DNA from: an uncultured Brachyspira sp.
GTDB taxonomy: Bacteria > Spirochaetota > Brachyspiria > Brachyspirales > Brachyspiraceae
Assembly (NCBI RefSeq): GCF_949287625.1
Contig: NZ_CASEGO010000118.1
Location: forward strand, 1-8,979
DNA length: 8,979 nt
Reading direction: 5' to 3'
Shown in pieces: positions 1 to 6,075 of the stretch. The notes under the pieces are model-generated. The model was not told where the DNA came from and searched no databases. It was given only the letters and a program-made list of their open reading frames with translations. The translations under genes and the position numbers were made by a program. How positions within the stretch are numbered: position 1 is the stretch's first letter; the number at the start of each line of letters is the position of its first letter.

Positions 1-97
1 TATACCAATAAAAGAACTGGGGTGTGGGGCAAAGCCCCATATATTAAAAACAAAATATAACTTCATTTTTGACAAACTATATTTGTTTAGGTATATA
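1..97 (-). mobile_element. Truncated type-B repeat element (left end, inverted)
   Basis: This is the end of a short repeat element cut by the window edge. Read on the minus strand, it starts with the family's left terminal repeat (TATATA at 92-97, 17 bp, TTGACA complement at 69-74). It then runs into a segment resembling the left part of the element at 4232-4569, including the shared block around CCCCAGTTCTTTT. A perfect 6-bp hairpin (25-30 with 34-39, loop AAA) lies inside. There is no coding potential. Read on the plus strand, the terminal repeat is TTGACA-N17-TATATA, an outward promoter-like sequence pointing toward the dehydrogenase gene. The grouping rests on comparison with the other copies in this window. 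Confidence 0.7.
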
Positions 98-483
98 CTG
101 GAACAATTACGATTTGCCAATTGATACACATTATACAAAATTATCAACTTTTTTCGCAGCACAAAAAATTTTTTATCCTTCAGATACTCTTCACAAAAAA
201 CTCAATTGCTATAACTTTATATTTTAAAGATATGTATTAAATGTATGGTAATGCCCGAAATTGTAGCTAAAAATGCAGTCTTTCGCCTGCCTACGGCACG
301 CAGAGCGAGGCGTACAGCGTATGGTTCTTTGTGCCACACCGAAGGCGGACAGATGTCACAAAAGAAGTTGGGTTGCCGAAGGCACGCAGAGCGGGCACGA
401 CTGTGTGCTTCGCAACAAAGCCACAGATATTAAAAAGAAAATATAATTTTATTTTTGAAATGATTATATTTTTTATCTAATTA
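92..483 (-). mobile_element. Degenerate type-B repeat element with GC-rich island
   Basis: This older-looking copy shares the TATATA at 92-97 with its neighbour. Its first end reads TATATA, 17 bp, TGCCAA (115-120), one base off the family TGTCAA. Its far end is weaker: TTGAAA at 455-460, 17 bp, TAATTA at 478-483. The interior at 281-426 is a GC-rich island. It shares perfect blocks of 27 bp (286-312 against 4350-4376, inverted) and 21 bp (395-415 against 4301-4321, inverted) with the element at 4232-4569. A small open frame at 245-433 is only a translation of this repeat. Apart from the dehydrogenase promoter, this element and its neighbour explain most of the gene-free first 571 bases; 121-270 is AT-rich with nothing else recognised. 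Confidence 0.6.
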
Positions 484-507
484 TAATAAAAAATTATTCT
501 ATTGCTA

Positions 508-535
508 TTGACAAGCATATTTAATTAATTATTAT
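508..535 (+). promoter_or_regulatory. Sigma-70-type promoter of the dehydrogenase gene
   Basis: A perfect -35 TTGACA (508-513) is followed after 16 bp by TATTAT (530-535, five of six to consensus). This predicts a leader of about 30 nt before the AAGGAG ribosome binding site (559-564) and the ATG at 572. Assignment is from consensus matching only. Confidence 0.6.
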
Positions 536-571
536 TTAAAGCCGTAAAATATAAAATTAAGGAGATTAAAA

Positions 572-1591
572 ATGAGAGCAGCAGTATTTTATGAAAAACA
601 TAAAATTATTGTAGAAGATTTAGATATAAGAGAGCCTAATGATGATGAAGTATTGGTAAAGGTAAAGTATTGCGGAGTATGCGGCACAGATGTTCATATA
701 TATGAAGGGGCAAAAGGGTCTACCGATGTCAATCCTCCAAGAATATTGGGACATGAATTTTCAGGACAAGTAGAAAAAATAGGAAAAAATGTAACTAAAG
801 TAAAAATAGGTGATAAGGTTGCGATTGATCCTAATGATTACTGTAATAACTGCTATTATTGTAATAATGCAAAGAAACATCTATGCAGCAGTATGACAGC
901 TGTAGGGGTATCTTTAAATGGAGGATTTGCAGAATATGCTTTGGTTAAGGAGAATTTAGTTTTTAAGGTGGCAGATAGTGTTTCTTATGAAAGTGCTGCT
1001 ATGACTGAACCTATTTCATGCTGTCTTCATGGTATTGATTTGATGAATATTAATCAAGGCGATACTGTAATGATAGTAGGTACTGGAAACATCGGACTTA
1101 TTATGATTCAGCTCGTAAAATACAAAGGGGCTGTTAATATTATAGCGGTTGAACCTGTAGAAAAAAGAAGAGAGAGAGCAAAAAAATATGGTGCTAATAT
1201 AGTGATAGACCCAGTTAATGACAGTACAGAAAATATATTAAAAGAAAATAATATATTTAATATTGATAAGGTTATAGATTGTGCAGGCAAAATACAGACA
1301 GCAGAATATTCTATTAAGTATGCAGGCAAAGGTGCTGAAGTAATGCTATTTGGATTAACTTCTCCAGACGATGAATTAAAAATAAAGCCTTTTGAACTAT
1401 TCCAAAGAGAAATCACTATAAAGACTTCCTTTGTTAATCCTTATGCTTTTGAAAGGGTTATTCATTTACTTGAAGCAAATATTATAAATGTATCAGATAT
1501 CATAACAGATATTATAGAGCTTGAAAATATTAATGATGTATTTACAAAAAAATTATATCTTAAAGACGGAAAGGTTTTGGCTAAAGCATAG
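572..1591 (+). CDS. Zinc-dependent alcohol/polyol dehydrogenase (MDR family)
   Basis: A 339-residue medium-chain dehydrogenase/reductase that should oxidise a secondary alcohol or polyol with NAD(P) in the cytoplasm. The N-terminal GroES-like domain has the catalytic zinc set: C37 in GVCGTD, and H61-E62 in LGHEFSG. The structural zinc loop is complete with C91, C94, C97 and C105. The Rossmann domain carries GTGNIG at 170-175. The stretch AAMTEPISCCLHG (about 142-154) is typical of the sorbitol, threonine and galactitol-phosphate dehydrogenase branch, but the exact substrate cannot be read from sequence. Length is normal for the family. The start is fixed by AAGGAG seven bases upstream. It stands alone, with its own promoter and a terminator shared with the convergent efflux gene. 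Remnant repeat-element ends upstream also point into it. Confidence 0.9.
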   Translation: MRAAVFYEKHKIIVEDLDIREPNDDEVLVKVKYCGVCGTDVHIYEGAKGSTDVNPPRILGHEFSGQVEKIGKNVTKVKIGDKVAIDPNDYCNNCYYCNNAKKHLCSSMTAVGVSLNGGFAEYALVKENLVFKVADSVSYESAAMTEPISCCLHGIDLMNINQGDTVMIVGTGNIGLIMIQLVKYKGAVNIIAVEPVEKRRERAKKYGANIVIDPVNDSTENILKENNIFNIDKVIDCAGKIQTAEYSIKYAGKGAEVMLFGLTSPDDELKIKPFELFQREITIKTSFVNPYAFERVIHLLEANIINVSDIITDIIELENINDVFTKKLYLKDGKVLAKA

Positions 1592-1646
1592 ATTTTGTTT
1601 TGAATTAAGTAAATAGTAAAATAATTTGTTAAAAAAATATTAATAT

Positions 1647-1694
1647 AAAATTAAGCAGAAGTTACACATTAAAGTTTCATCTGCTTAATTTTTT
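1647..1694. terminator. Bidirectional intrinsic terminator between convergent genes
   Basis: A 13-bp perfect stem (1647-1659 with 1680-1692) with a 20-nt loop is followed by a T run on the plus strand and, read the other way, an A/T-rich tail with T runs on the minus strand. It lies between the stop of the dehydrogenase (1591) and the stop of the efflux gene (1711), so it can end both transcripts. Confidence 0.75.
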
Positions 1695-1710
1695 ATATTA
1701 TTAAGGTATT

Positions 1711-3099
1711 TTATGCATTGTTATAAGCAGGTTCTGTATTATTGTTTTCTTCTTCTAAAGCTCTTCTTTTAATTTTCTTGTAAATATAAATATACATAAC
1801 TGTAGCTAATGCCACACTTACAATATCAGCTATAGGCTGAGACCATATAATACCGTTTATACCGAATAATTTAGTACCTATAAGTATTGCTGGTACAAAT
1901 GCTATACCTTGTCTGCTTAATGAAAGTATTAGTGAAGGTATAGATTTTCCTAATGCTTGGAATGTAGACATGAATACGAACTGAAATCCTATAATAGGAG
2001 CTACAGTATAGCTTGCTACTAAAAATTTCACTCCGTAATCTATAACCTCTTCATTATTAATAAATACTCCTACAGACCATCTTCCGAATATTAATGAAAG
2101 CCCTAGAAGTATAGATCCTATTACTACACTTACAACGCATGACATTTTTATAGAATCACTCATTCTTTTGTAGTTTTTAGCAGCAAAGTTATAGCCTATA
2201 AAAGGCTGAAGACCTTGAGAAAGACCTATAAGTACAAGTATAACAAGTGTAAATATTCTCTGAGCTACTCCAAGCCCTGCTAATGCATTATCACCGTATC
2301 CTGCAGCTAAATTATTTATAAGAACATTTGAAGCACTCATAAGTATATTGTTTATAGAAACTGGTATTCCTATAGAAAATACATTGATAAGTATATCTTT
2401 AGGCATAGAAAAATCTTTAAAATGTATTGATAAAAAAGATTTTTTTCTTAATATATGATATATGTAATATGCTGTAGAGCAGGCATTGCCTATTATAGTA
2501 GCAAGAGCAGCACCTGCAACTCCCATATTCATATAAAGTATCATAATAGGGTCTAATACTATATTAACTACAGTACCTATCATCATACCAATCACAGCCT
2601 CTTTTGAAGAACCTTCAGAACGTACAATCTGCCCCATAGCCATTTGATTTACTACAAAAGGAGCACCTAATGCCACTATTACTAAATAATCTTTAGAAAA
2701 TTGGTAAGTATTAGGGCTTGCACCTGATATTTTTAGTATATCTTTCATAAATATGAGATACACTGCCATAGAAATAAATCCTACTATAATGCTTGCATAA
2801 AAAGCAAAAGATGATATTTTTTTTACGCTTTCATAATCTTTAGAACCTAATTTTCTTGATATATAAGAGCCTCCTCCTATACCGAAAATATTACCAAAAG
2901 CCATAAGAAGCAGATATATAGGCATACAAAGCGATACAGAAGCTACCTGATTAGGATCTCCAGTCTTTCCTACGAAAAAAGTATCTACCATATTATAAAA
3001 AACATTTACTAACATTCCTAGTATAGTCGGAAGTGCTAGCGTCATTAGAGCTTTATGTACAGGATAGTTTTCGAACAATTCGATTTTTTTATCTGTCAT
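1711..3099 (-). CDS. MATE family multidrug/toxin efflux transporter
   Basis: A 462-residue inner-membrane cation-coupled exporter of the MATE family (typical length 440-470). The N-terminal part has the family pattern: PTILGMLVNVFYNMVDTFFVG (about 24-44), then GIGGGSYISRKLG (73-85), and VNIVLDPIMI near 178-187 in the sixth helix region. About twelve hydrophobic segments form two homologous halves. The C-terminal tail (EEENNNTEP) is hydrophilic. Substrate cannot be deduced; drugs, dyes or metabolites are possible. The start is well supported by an AGGAGGT ribosome binding site (3108-3114 on the plus strand), 8 bases upstream. A 22-bp palindrome 33 bases upstream suggests repression by an unlinked regulator. 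No other gene is in the unit. Confidence 0.92.
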   Translation of the reverse strand: MTDKKIELFENYPVHKALMTLALPTILGMLVNVFYNMVDTFFVGKTGDPNQVASVSLCMPIYLLLMAFGNIFGIGGGSYISRKLGSKDYESVKKISSFAFYASIIVGFISMAVYLIFMKDILKISGASPNTYQFSKDYLVIVALGAPFVVNQMAMGQIVRSEGSSKEAVIGMMIGTVVNIVLDPIMILYMNMGVAGAALATIIGNACSTAYYIYHILRKKSFLSIHFKDFSMPKDILINVFSIGIPVSINNILMSASNVLINNLAAGYGDNALAGLGVAQRIFTLVILVLIGLSQGLQPFIGYNFAAKNYKRMSDSIKMSCVVSVVIGSILLGLSLIFGRWSVGVFINNEEVIDYGVKFLVASYTVAPIIGFQFVFMSTFQALGKSIPSLILSLSRQGIAFVPAILIGTKLFGINGIIWSQPIADIVSVALATVMYIYIYKKIKRRALEEENNNTEPAYNNA

Positions 3100-3131
3100 T
3101 TGTTAGTACCTCCTAATTTTTTTTATATTAA

Positions 3132-3153
3132 AATATATAGTATACTATATATT
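3132..3153. promoter_or_regulatory. 22-bp perfect palindrome, probable operator of the MATE gene
   Basis: The two 11-base halves, 3132-3142 and 3143-3153, are exact reverse complements, centred on AGTATACT. It sits 33 bases upstream of the MATE start and contains a -10-like TATACT on the minus strand. A protein bound here would cover the likely promoter, as repressors of the MarR, TetR or PadR type do. The -35 is unclear: TTGATA at 15 bp or TTGCTT at 19 bp. The rest of 3154-3320 is AT-rich with nothing recognised. Confidence 0.5.
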
Positions 3154-3326
3154 AAAATTTATCAAGCAATATATATAAGAAGAAATTTTGAATTTTTTCA
3201 AAAAGTTATTAATTTTACTTATTCTTATATAGATTATCAGCCATATTTAGAGTCTGTCATTTAAAATATGTTTTATTATAGATTAAAATATATAATAAAA
3301 ATTTATTTGGTCATTATAATTTTTAT

Positions 3327-3359
3327 AAAAAAGAGGTATTATTAAAAAATAACACCTCC
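3327..3359 (-). terminator. Intrinsic terminator of the YugP-like gene
   Basis: An 11-bp stem with one mismatch (3333-3343 with 3348-3358) and an AAAA loop is followed on the minus strand by six T (complement of 3327-3332). It lies 29 bases past the stop of the metallopeptidase gene and insulates it from the MATE promoter. Confidence 0.75.
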
Positions 3360-3387
3360 TTATTTTTATTTAATTTAATATAAAAAA

Positions 3388-4098
3388 TTAATCTCTTCTT
3401 CTTTGTGCAAGCATTAAAAGTCTTAAAAGTGTAAGTATAGCACTAACAGCAGCAGCAACATAAGTTAAAGCAGCAGCAGACAATACTTTTTTAGCTCCGT
3501 CAAGTTCTTCTTGATCTAAAAATCCGCCCTTATCCAATATTTTTATAGCTCTGTTTGAAGCATCAAATTCAACAGGCAAGGTAACAAGCGAGAAAAACAC
3601 AGCAAATGCAAAAAGCAGAATACCAGCCATCATAATGTAGTATGAGAAACTTCCAGCACCGCCTATGACAATACCAATAAGCACCAAATAAGGACCAAAC
3701 TGATCACCTATAGCACATAAAGGGTAAAAACCATTTCTTATAGAAAGCGGAGCATATCCTCTATTATGCTGTATAGCATGTCCTACCTCATGAGCAGCAA
3801 CTCCCAAAGCAGCAACATCTGTACCGTCATAAACACCAGAAGAAAGTCTTAATACTCTTGAAGAAGGATCATAATGGTCTGTTAAAGTTCCTTCTATTCT
3901 TTCTACAGGTATATCAATACCATATCCTTCAAGTATATATCTGGCAGTTTGAGCACCTGTAATTCCTCTTTTATTTTCTACTCTGCTGTATTTAGCATAA
4001 GTGCTTTTTACTTTCATCTGAGCCCAGAACCCTAAAAGTATACCAGGAATTAGTATCCATATATATCCGAAATAATATTCAAAATATCCGCCTAACAT
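3388..4098 (-). CDS. yugP: YugP-like membrane zinc metallopeptidase
   Basis: A 236-residue integral membrane protein of the neutral zinc metallopeptidase family (Zn_peptidase_2, B. subtilis YugP, about 225 residues). A first membrane segment spans roughly residues 9-25. The zinc motif H103-E-V-G-H107 sits in AAHEVGHAIQH. Two hydrophobic segments follow (about 134-147 and 152-173), then LPVEFDASNRA (174-184), whose E177 is a candidate third metal ligand by analogy with HtpX-type enzymes. A last segment spans about 208-230, ending in a positive tail (AQRRRD). The biological substrate of the family is not established. The start is set by AGGAGGT (4106-4112 complement), 7 bases upstream. It has its own promoter and terminator and appears monocistronic; a repeat-element end at 4232-4260 also points toward it in the sense direction. 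Confidence 0.88.
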   Translation of the reverse strand: MLGGYFEYYFGYIWILIPGILLGFWAQMKVKSTYAKYSRVENKRGITGAQTARYILEGYGIDIPVERIEGTLTDHYDPSSRVLRLSSGVYDGTDVAALGVAAHEVGHAIQHNRGYAPLSIRNGFYPLCAIGDQFGPYLVLIGIVIGGAGSFSYYIMMAGILLFAFAVFFSLVTLPVEFDASNRAIKILDKGGFLDQEELDGAKKVLSAAALTYVAAAVSAILTLLRLLMLAQRRRD

Positions 4099-4143
4099 AT
4101 TAAAAACCTCCTATTCTTAGTATTTTTCATTTTATTTGTATAT

Positions 4144-4172
4144 ATTATAACATTTTTTTATAACTATGTTAA
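4144..4172 (-). promoter_or_regulatory. Sigma-70-type promoter of the YugP-like gene
   Basis: On the minus strand TTAACA (complement of 4167-4172) is followed by exactly 17 bp and a perfect TATAAT (complement of 4144-4149). This gives a leader of about 40 nt ending in an AGGAGG ribosome binding site. It lies between the gene start and the repeat element, so the gene does not depend on the element for expression. Confidence 0.7.
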
Positions 4173-4231
4173 TAGCATTTTGTAAAAGATAATGATTAAA
4201 TGTTTCAAAACAGATTTATGTGTAATTTTAG

Positions 4232-4569
4232 TATACACCTAAACAACTATATCTTGTCAAAAAATAAATTTTTAAATTTTAGATTTGTGGGGACTAGCCC
4301 TGCGAAGCACACAGTCGTGCCACACCCCCAGTTCTTTTGTGACGCTGTCCGCCTCGCTCTGCGTGCCGTAGGCAGGTGTGCCACAAAGAACCAAAAAGAC
4401 TATATTTAAGGCTAAATTTAATAATACATTCTACATATAAAACATAATTAGTACTATTTAGTATTATTTTTTTACTTGCAATTTTTGGTTCTTTTGGCGA
4501 AGCCCGCAGAGCGAAGGCGGGAAAAAGAACAATAAAAAAATTGACAAACTTAAAAATTTTCAGTATATA
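4232..4569 (+). mobile_element. Type-B repeat element with outward promoter-like ends
   Basis: A 338-bp non-coding element. The left end on the plus strand is TATACA (4232-4237), 17 bp, TGTCAA (4255-4260). The right end is TTGACA (4541-4546), 17 bp, TATATA (4564-4569). The ends are imperfect inverted repeats of about 29 bp and each reads outward as a promoter-like pair. Inside are two GC-rich islands in otherwise AT-rich DNA. One, at 4287-4392, has arms GTTCTTTTGTG (4331) and CCACAAAGAAC (4381) that pair. The other, at 4488-4530, is a hairpin with arms GTTCTTTT and AAAAGAAC and an inner CCCGC/GCGGG stem. Open frames across it on both strands are repeat translations with no protein-like features. 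The last TATATA is shared with the next element. Confidence 0.72.
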
Positions 4570-4592
4570 CCTAAACAAATATAATTTGTCAA
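4541..4592. promoter_or_regulatory. Mirror-image promoter-like pair at an element junction
   Basis: TTGACA (4541-4546), 17 bp, TATATA (4564-4569), 17 bp, TGTCAA (4587-4592). Two inward-facing -35-like hexamers use the same self-complementary TATATA, one from each abutting element. If both are promoters they converge and cannot be occupied together. Promoter function is inferred from consensus only. Confidence 0.5.
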
Positions 4593-4817
4593 TTTTGAGT
4601 TATTTATAAATGTAATTATAAGTTATAAATAGTATAAAGTATTATTAGTAATTAATAAAATAAGTTTTATAAGTTTAAAATGTAAAATAAATAATCTATT
4701 TTTTATAATAATAGGTAATCAGCCGCACGTATCGTTGACATTTGATAAGAATAAACAATACCGTGCGGGAAGGTGCCGCAGCTCGCGGTTGACAAACTTA
4801 AAAATTTTTAGTATATA
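4564..4817 (+). mobile_element. Type-A repeat element, copy 1
   Basis: A 254-bp non-coding element. The left end is TATATA (4564-4569), 17 bp, TGTCAA (4587-4592). The right end is TTGACA (4789-4794), 17 bp, TATATA (4812-4817). After an AT-rich stretch similar to copy 2, a 24-nt block (4704-4727) is identical to 8112-8135, and the last 38 nt (4780-4817) are identical to 8245-8282. No transposase is encoded, so mobility would depend on a factor elsewhere. Its right end overlaps the 3' end of the M28 lipoprotein gene and supplies that gene's stop codon. Confidence 0.75.
4719..4792 (+). other. Foldable conserved core of type-A element, copy 1
   Basis: The sequence can form a closing stem TCAGCCGC (4719-4726) with GCGGTTGA (4785-4792). 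An alternative long hairpin pairs CCGCACG (4723-4729) with CGTGCGG (4762-4768), extended by TAT and TTG paired to CAATA. A small hairpin CCGC-agctc-GCGG (4776-4788) competes for the closing arm. The blocks 4733-4748 and 4757-4767 are identical to copy 2. It may act as RNA or as single-stranded DNA; the right -35-like TTGACA is part of the closing stem. Confidence 0.4.
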
Positions 4818-5782
4818 CTATCAGCATTTATTACAGAGTATTCAACTGTTTTTCCTACAGCTTCCAAAGTTTTTTTATCTAATTTGTCTATTGTGTCCTG
4901 CGAGGTATGATGAAAAATATATCCCATGTCTATAATATCAATAAAAGGTATTTTTTCGTTTAAAAATGGGGTATGGTCATCTATTATAGTGCCGTAATGT
5001 TCATCAAAAAAATAACTGCCGTATCCTAAATCATCTGCATACTGCCAAACTTTATTATATATTGGAGAATAATATGTATGAGCAAAACTTTCATATTTGA
5101 ATTTTGCATTTTTGCTTCCAACCATATCAAGAAGAATACCAAATTTTATTTTTTGTTTATCAATTATTTTATCTCTTGTAATAACTTCATTTACAAAAGC
5201 AATACTTCCCTGTATCCAATCAGTCTCTATTAGAGAATTGCCTTCAACATCAAATAAATTTCCGTCATCTTCTAAGTCAAATAGTACAAAACATACGCTG
5301 TAAGGCAAATCATTATAATTTTTTAAAGCCTTCATAAGCTCTAATAAAACCCCGCTGCTGCTTGCTCCGTCATTAGCTCCGCTTATAGGCTTATCTCTAT
5401 TAAATGCCATTTTATCTTTTTCTGCCACAGAACGGCTGTCAAAATGGCTTGCTATAATTACATAGTTATCAGTTTTTCCTTTAAGGAATGCATATATATT
5501 TTCACCGTTTCTTTCTTTTATATATGGGGCTTGAAAATTATGACTAAAAACTTCATAACCCATATTAGAAATTTCTTGTTTAAAAAATTCTCTTACTTTT
5601 TTATGTGCTTCGCTTCCGTAGTTTCTAGGTCCTAAATCGGTCTGTGCTTTTATATAATTATATGCATTTTCAGCGTTAAAATAGAAATTATTAATTATTT
5701 TATTATCAGTATTTGCCTTTGCACTGCTGCATGAATTAAACATAAAAAGTGTTATAATCATAGATATTGTTATAAATTTCAT
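4808..5782 (-). CDS. Glutaminyl-cyclase-like M28 zinc metallohydrolase, lipoprotein
   Basis: A 324-residue secreted enzyme of the M28/glutaminyl-peptide cyclotransferase fold. The N-terminus is a lipoprotein signal: a hydrophobic stretch 4-17, then a relaxed spirochaete lipobox FNSC with C18 as the lipidated cysteine. The metal-site motifs are in order: SHFDSR (H113), GANDGAS (D138), FDLEDDG (E171/D172), ILLDMVG (D219), IIDDHTPFL (H270), and HHTSQDT near 291. The DLED and DDHTPFL patterns favour the glutaminyl-cyclase branch over aminopeptidases. It should act outside the cytoplasm on peptide N-termini or small peptides. The final residues SIY and the TAA stop lie in the terminal repeat of the adjacent element, so the native C-terminus was probably slightly altered. 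The ribosome binding site is weak (GGA about 11 bases upstream). Confidence 0.82.
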   Translation of the reverse strand: MKFITISMIITLFMFNSCSSAKANTDNKIINNFYFNAENAYNYIKAQTDLGPRNYGSEAHKKVREFFKQEISNMGYEVFSHNFQAPYIKERNGENIYAFLKGKTDNYVIIASHFDSRSVAEKDKMAFNRDKPISGANDGASSSGVLLELMKALKNYNDLPYSVCFVLFDLEDDGNLFDVEGNSLIETDWIQGSIAFVNEVITRDKIIDKQKIKFGILLDMVGSKNAKFKYESFAHTYYSPIYNKVWQYADDLGYGSYFFDEHYGTIIDDHTPFLNEKIPFIDIIDMGYIFHHTSQDTIDKLDKKTLEAVGKTVEYSVINADSIY

Positions 5783-5818
5783 AGTTTTTTATTCCAAAAA
5801 ATGATGTTATGGTATCAG

Positions 5819-5847
5819 ATTTTAAAATAATAGTGTTAAAAAGTCAA
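5819..5847 (-). promoter_or_regulatory. Sigma-70-type promoter of the M28 lipoprotein gene
   Basis: On the minus strand TTGACT (complement of 5842-5847) is followed by 17 bp and TAAAAT (complement of 5819-5824), 37 bases before the ATG. It is divergent from the flaB promoter about 60 bp away. Confidence 0.6.
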
Positions 5848-5907
5848 TGTTATTATATTAATATGCAGTAAATTGCCCTTTCGGCATTTTTTTATAAAAA
5901 ATTAGTC

Positions 5908-5936
5908 TTTACTTTTTTTTTAAAAGATATTATAAT
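5908..5936 (+). promoter_or_regulatory. Sigma-70-type promoter of flaB
   Basis: TTTACT (5908-5913), 17 bp, then a perfect TATAAT (5931-5936). Transcription would start near 5943, giving a leader of about 130 nt. No sigma-28 pattern (TAAA then GCCGATAA) is visible upstream, so this flagellin gene probably belongs to the housekeeping-sigma class. Confidence 0.65.
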
Positions 5937-5953
5937 TATATTATTACGTGAAG

Positions 5954-6070
5954 TTAATATTATGCTGCTGTTTTGTAGGGGATGACTAAACAGTAAATAA
6001 AAACATAATATTAAAAAGCTTTAGAAAAATAAAAATTACAAAAAATATTTTAAGCACTATTCATGGAGGG
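5954..6070 (+). promoter_or_regulatory. Structured flaB leader with CsrA-like binding sites
   Basis: A perfect 11-bp inverted repeat (5954-5964 with 6004-6014) encloses a second stem, CTGTTT and TAG (5968-5978, with a two-base bulge) against CTAAACAG (5986-5993). The loop reads GGGATGA, placing a GGAUG in a hairpin loop; GUAGGGGAUGA fits the known CsrA consensus RUACARGGAUGU well. The second GGA is in the ribosome binding site GGAGGG (6065-6070), 5 bases before the ATG. The two-site layout resembles the B. subtilis hag leader controlled by CsrA and FliW. Regulation here is inferred. Confidence 0.5.
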
Positions 6071-6075
6071 TAGTT

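Noticed and set aside
245..433. 62-codon open frame on the plus strand
   Set aside because: It translates the GC-rich repeat island; the arginine- and cysteine-rich product has no ribosome binding site, and its sequence repeats at the inverted island near 4300.
1108..1416. 102-codon minus-strand frame inside the dehydrogenase
   Set aside because: It is opposite a well-supported gene with complete zinc and Rossmann motifs; shadow frame.
3139..3169. MerR-like promoter with 19-bp spacer upstream of the MATE gene
   Set aside because: TTGCTT and TATACT are 19 bp apart, but the dyad is centred on the -10 and not within the spacer, so it does not fit MerR architecture.
4294..4578. 94-codon open frame on the minus strand and 4200-4409 on the plus strand
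   Set aside because: Both run through the type-B element and its terminal repeat; no ribosome binding site or protein-like composition.
4735..4762. Internal TTGACA at 4735-4740 as a promoter
   Set aside because: No -10-like hexamer occurs at 16-18 bp; the bases there are ATACCG, and the block is better explained as part of the conserved core.
4564..4817. CRISPR-like or tRNA-like interpretation of the repeated blocks
   Set aside because: There is no regular repeat-spacer pattern and no cloverleaf with T-loop or anticodon arm; the inverted terminal repeats fit a mobile element better.
5874..5893. TGCC-CTTTC-GGCA hairpin followed by seven T
   Set aside because: It looks like a small terminator, but the stem is only 4 bp and no plus-strand gene ends upstream; it lies between two divergent promoters.
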